Assembly: GCA_903930485.1 (NCBI GenBank)
Contig: CAIYYO010000289.1
Coordinates: 1-14,136, forward strand
Reading direction: 5' to 3'
Source of the DNA: Methanobacteriota archaeon
GTDB taxonomy: Archaea > Altiarchaeota > Altiarchaeia > IMC4 > QMZM01
Length of the DNA: 14,136 bases
Positions 13,480-14,136 of this stretch are shown piece by piece. A program made the translations under genes and the position numbers. Under the pieces are notes generated by a model that saw only the letters and a program-made list of their open reading frames with translations, did not search any database and was not told the DNA's origin. Positions within the stretch are counted from its first letter, which is position 1, and each line of letters begins with the position of its first letter.

Positions 13480-13564
13480 TACTACGGATAGGTCAGCCGT
13501 CGCCTGATCTTTTTTTATTTTTTCCCTTCTTCTCGTTAAAGAAACAGGAATAATTATCGGGATA

Positions 13565-13861
13565 TCATTGCTTTGATCTTGTCTCTTTACAGCATCTGCA
13601 TATGAGCCTTGACATCGCATCCTGGCTTTTTGTCTCCTTTATCTCTTTTGCAGCCTTCTTTATGCACGCCTTGTAGCCGGGCGCCGTCTTGTACTTCCCA
13701 CCCCTCTTCTTGTGCAGGTATTGCGACACCGCGGAAGGAGTCAGGCCCAAGAGCTCCGCCACTTCCTTTTGGGTGGAACCGCTCCTCGTGAGTTCGCGGG
13801 CAATGTCCGCCCTTATCTGCGGAAGGACGTACCATAGGGCTTCTTCGCAGGGTAGTTTCAT
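13565..13861 (-). CDS. Archaeal XRE-family regulator with Cys-rich C-terminus
   Basis: 98 residues, cytoplasmic DNA-binding protein of the archaeal COG2522-like type. The N-terminus carries the family start PCEEALWYVLPQIRADIA (4-21). The helix-turn-helix is about 28-53, with the recognition helix in LGLTPSAVSQYLHKKRG. The C-terminal part (60-98) is basic and contains C66, C88, C90 and C91 (CRCC), with C5 near the N-terminus. These cysteines could bind a metal or Fe-S cluster. The gene is divergent from a CDGSH iron-sulfur protein, with 82 bases between the starts that contain a palindrome. Auto-regulation and control of the neighbour are likely. ATG 13861 is supported by the family-typical PCE start a few residues in. 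Confidence 0.9.
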   Translation of the reverse strand: MKLPCEEALWYVLPQIRADIARELTRSGSTQKEVAELLGLTPSAVSQYLHKKRGGKYKTAPGYKACIKKAAKEIKETKSQDAMSRLICRCCKETRSKQ

Positions 13862-13877
13862 TTTTTTATCTAGACAA

Positions 13878-13894
13878 AATTAACGCCGTTAATT
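13878..13894. promoter_or_regulatory. Palindrome between the regulator and CDGSH genes (candidate operator)
   Basis: AATTAACGCCGTTAATT has perfect 7-base arms around a GCC spacer. It lies 17-33 bases ahead of the regulator ATG, next to a minus-strand TATA-like AATAATAATTAACG. The same half-site AATTAAC recurs at 13916-13922, followed by a degenerate second arm GTTACCG (13927-13933), over the TATA-like box of the CDGSH gene. Two sites would let one regulator control both promoters. Confidence 0.5.
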
Positions 13895-13908
13895 ATTATT
13901 CGCATCCG

Positions 13909-13920
13909 CCTAATAAATTA
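13909..13920 (+). promoter_or_regulatory. TATA-like box of the CDGSH gene
   Basis: CCTAATAAATTA ends 23 bases ahead of ATG 13944, a good archaeal distance for a leaderless start. It overlaps the second AATTAAC half-site, so a bound regulator would compete with TBP. Confidence 0.45.
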
Positions 13921-13943
13921 ACGATTGTTACCGTAGTTCTATA

Positions 13944-14132
13944 ATGGCCGACGATAAAAAGGGTTCTGGCGGGGGTCGCAAAGTTACCATAACCAAGAAC
14001 GGCCCCTATCTCGTCTCGGGCGGCTTACCGCTTGCCAAAGAGCTAATAGCATGCGACGATAACGGAGACCCTGCGGAATGGAAAAAAGGAGAAAAGTATC
14101 CGGACAAAGACACATACGCGCTTTGCCGGTGA
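13944..14132 (+). CDS. CDGSH iron-sulfur protein, cut short at the cluster motif
   Basis: The 62-residue reading matches the N-terminal part of the small archaeal/bacterial CDGSH family: KVTITKNGPYLVSGGLPLAKE, a GDPAEW segment, GEKYPDKDTYALCR. In the family the next residues are the second cluster cysteine and glycine (CRCG), then S-x-x-K-P-F-C-D-G-x-H, which together bind a 2Fe-2S cluster through three Cys and one His. Here the codon after R62 is TGA (14130-14132), exactly where TGC or TGT is expected, and the window ends four bases later. The cluster motif is therefore not encoded as read. Explanations are a sequencing error or frame slip near a contig end, a real truncation, or UGA read as selenocysteine. 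The next codon GAT (Asp, not Gly) fits a one-base error better than recoding. Family identity is firm; completeness is not. Confidence 0.75.
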   Translation: MADDKKGSGGGRKVTITKNGPYLVSGGLPLAKELIACDDNGDPAEWKKGEKYPDKDTYALCR

Positions 14133-14136
14133 GATC

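Noticed and set aside
13356..13553. 65-residue plus-strand open frame over the protease promoter
   Set aside because: Low-complexity Phe/Leu/Lys reading of AT-rich regulatory DNA, overlapping the protease signal peptide on the other strand.
1..14136. tRNA, rRNA, insertion sequence, integrase or attachment-site signals
   Set aside because: No T-loop-like GGTTCGAATCC with a matching acceptor stem, no transposase-like protein and no flanking terminal repeats were found by eye.
14133..14136. Window ends in GATC and begins ATC, suggesting cut-site clone ends
   Set aside because: A four-base coincidence at window edges is weak evidence, and the origin of the window is unknown. It matters only as a reason to doubt the final bases of the CDGSH gene.

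Overview
This window is archaeal. The coding content includes the archaeal form of riboflavin synthase (RibC, a lumazine-synthase paralogue), an archaeal XRE-type regulator with the PCEEALWYVLPQIR start, an archaellum/pilus-type secretion ATPase, TATA-like promoters 20-40 bases ahead of starts with little or no leader, and secreted proteins with Thr-rich linkers and an 'NCSLWTNTSGTW' Ig-like module. That flavour is common in DPANN and related uncultivated lineages (Diapherotrites, Micrarchaeota, Aenigmarchaeota, Altiarchaeota), but the lineage cannot be fixed from the sequence alone. Genes are dense, mostly with intermediate G+C and GC-rich codons; one block (about 11,300-13,440) is clearly AT-richer.

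Layout. (1) 65-3954, plus strand: a five-gene, closely spaced cluster with a HAGE-type amidohydrolase (probable heterocycle deaminase), a secreted membrane-anchored Cys-repeat protein, then ribB, ribC and ribH. The last three make the four-carbon riboflavin precursor, lumazine and riboflavin. (2) 4018-7166, minus strand: a large secreted beta-helix protein with Thr linkers and a duplicated C-terminal Cys domain, preceded by a Cas4/AddB-like PD-(D/E)XK nuclease with Fe-S cysteines. (3) 7252-8055, plus strand: larE, divergent from the nuclease. (4) 8058-10962, minus strand: a secretion ATPase, an intergenic stretch with a possible small RNA, a small membrane protein and radC. (5) 11096-11281, plus strand: a 61-residue signal-anchored peptide. 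(6) 11457-13370, minus strand: a secreted subtilisin-like protease in AT-rich DNA, with a perfect 18-base palindrome ahead of its start. (7) 13565-end: an XRE regulator divergent from a CDGSH iron-sulfur protein, sharing a short intergenic region with a palindrome. The CDGSH frame stops exactly where the family has its second cluster cysteine, four bases before the window ends.

The strongest leads are the deaminase-like amidohydrolase upstream of the riboflavin genes (a candidate for the archaeal pyrimidine deaminase step), the UGA at a cluster-cysteine position in the CDGSH gene, the two operator-like palindromes, the duplicated Cys domain in the beta-helix protein, and the unusual C-terminal tail on lumazine synthase. 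No CRISPR array, tRNA, rRNA, insertion sequence or phage gene was seen, and no gene-free stretch exceeds 300 bases.
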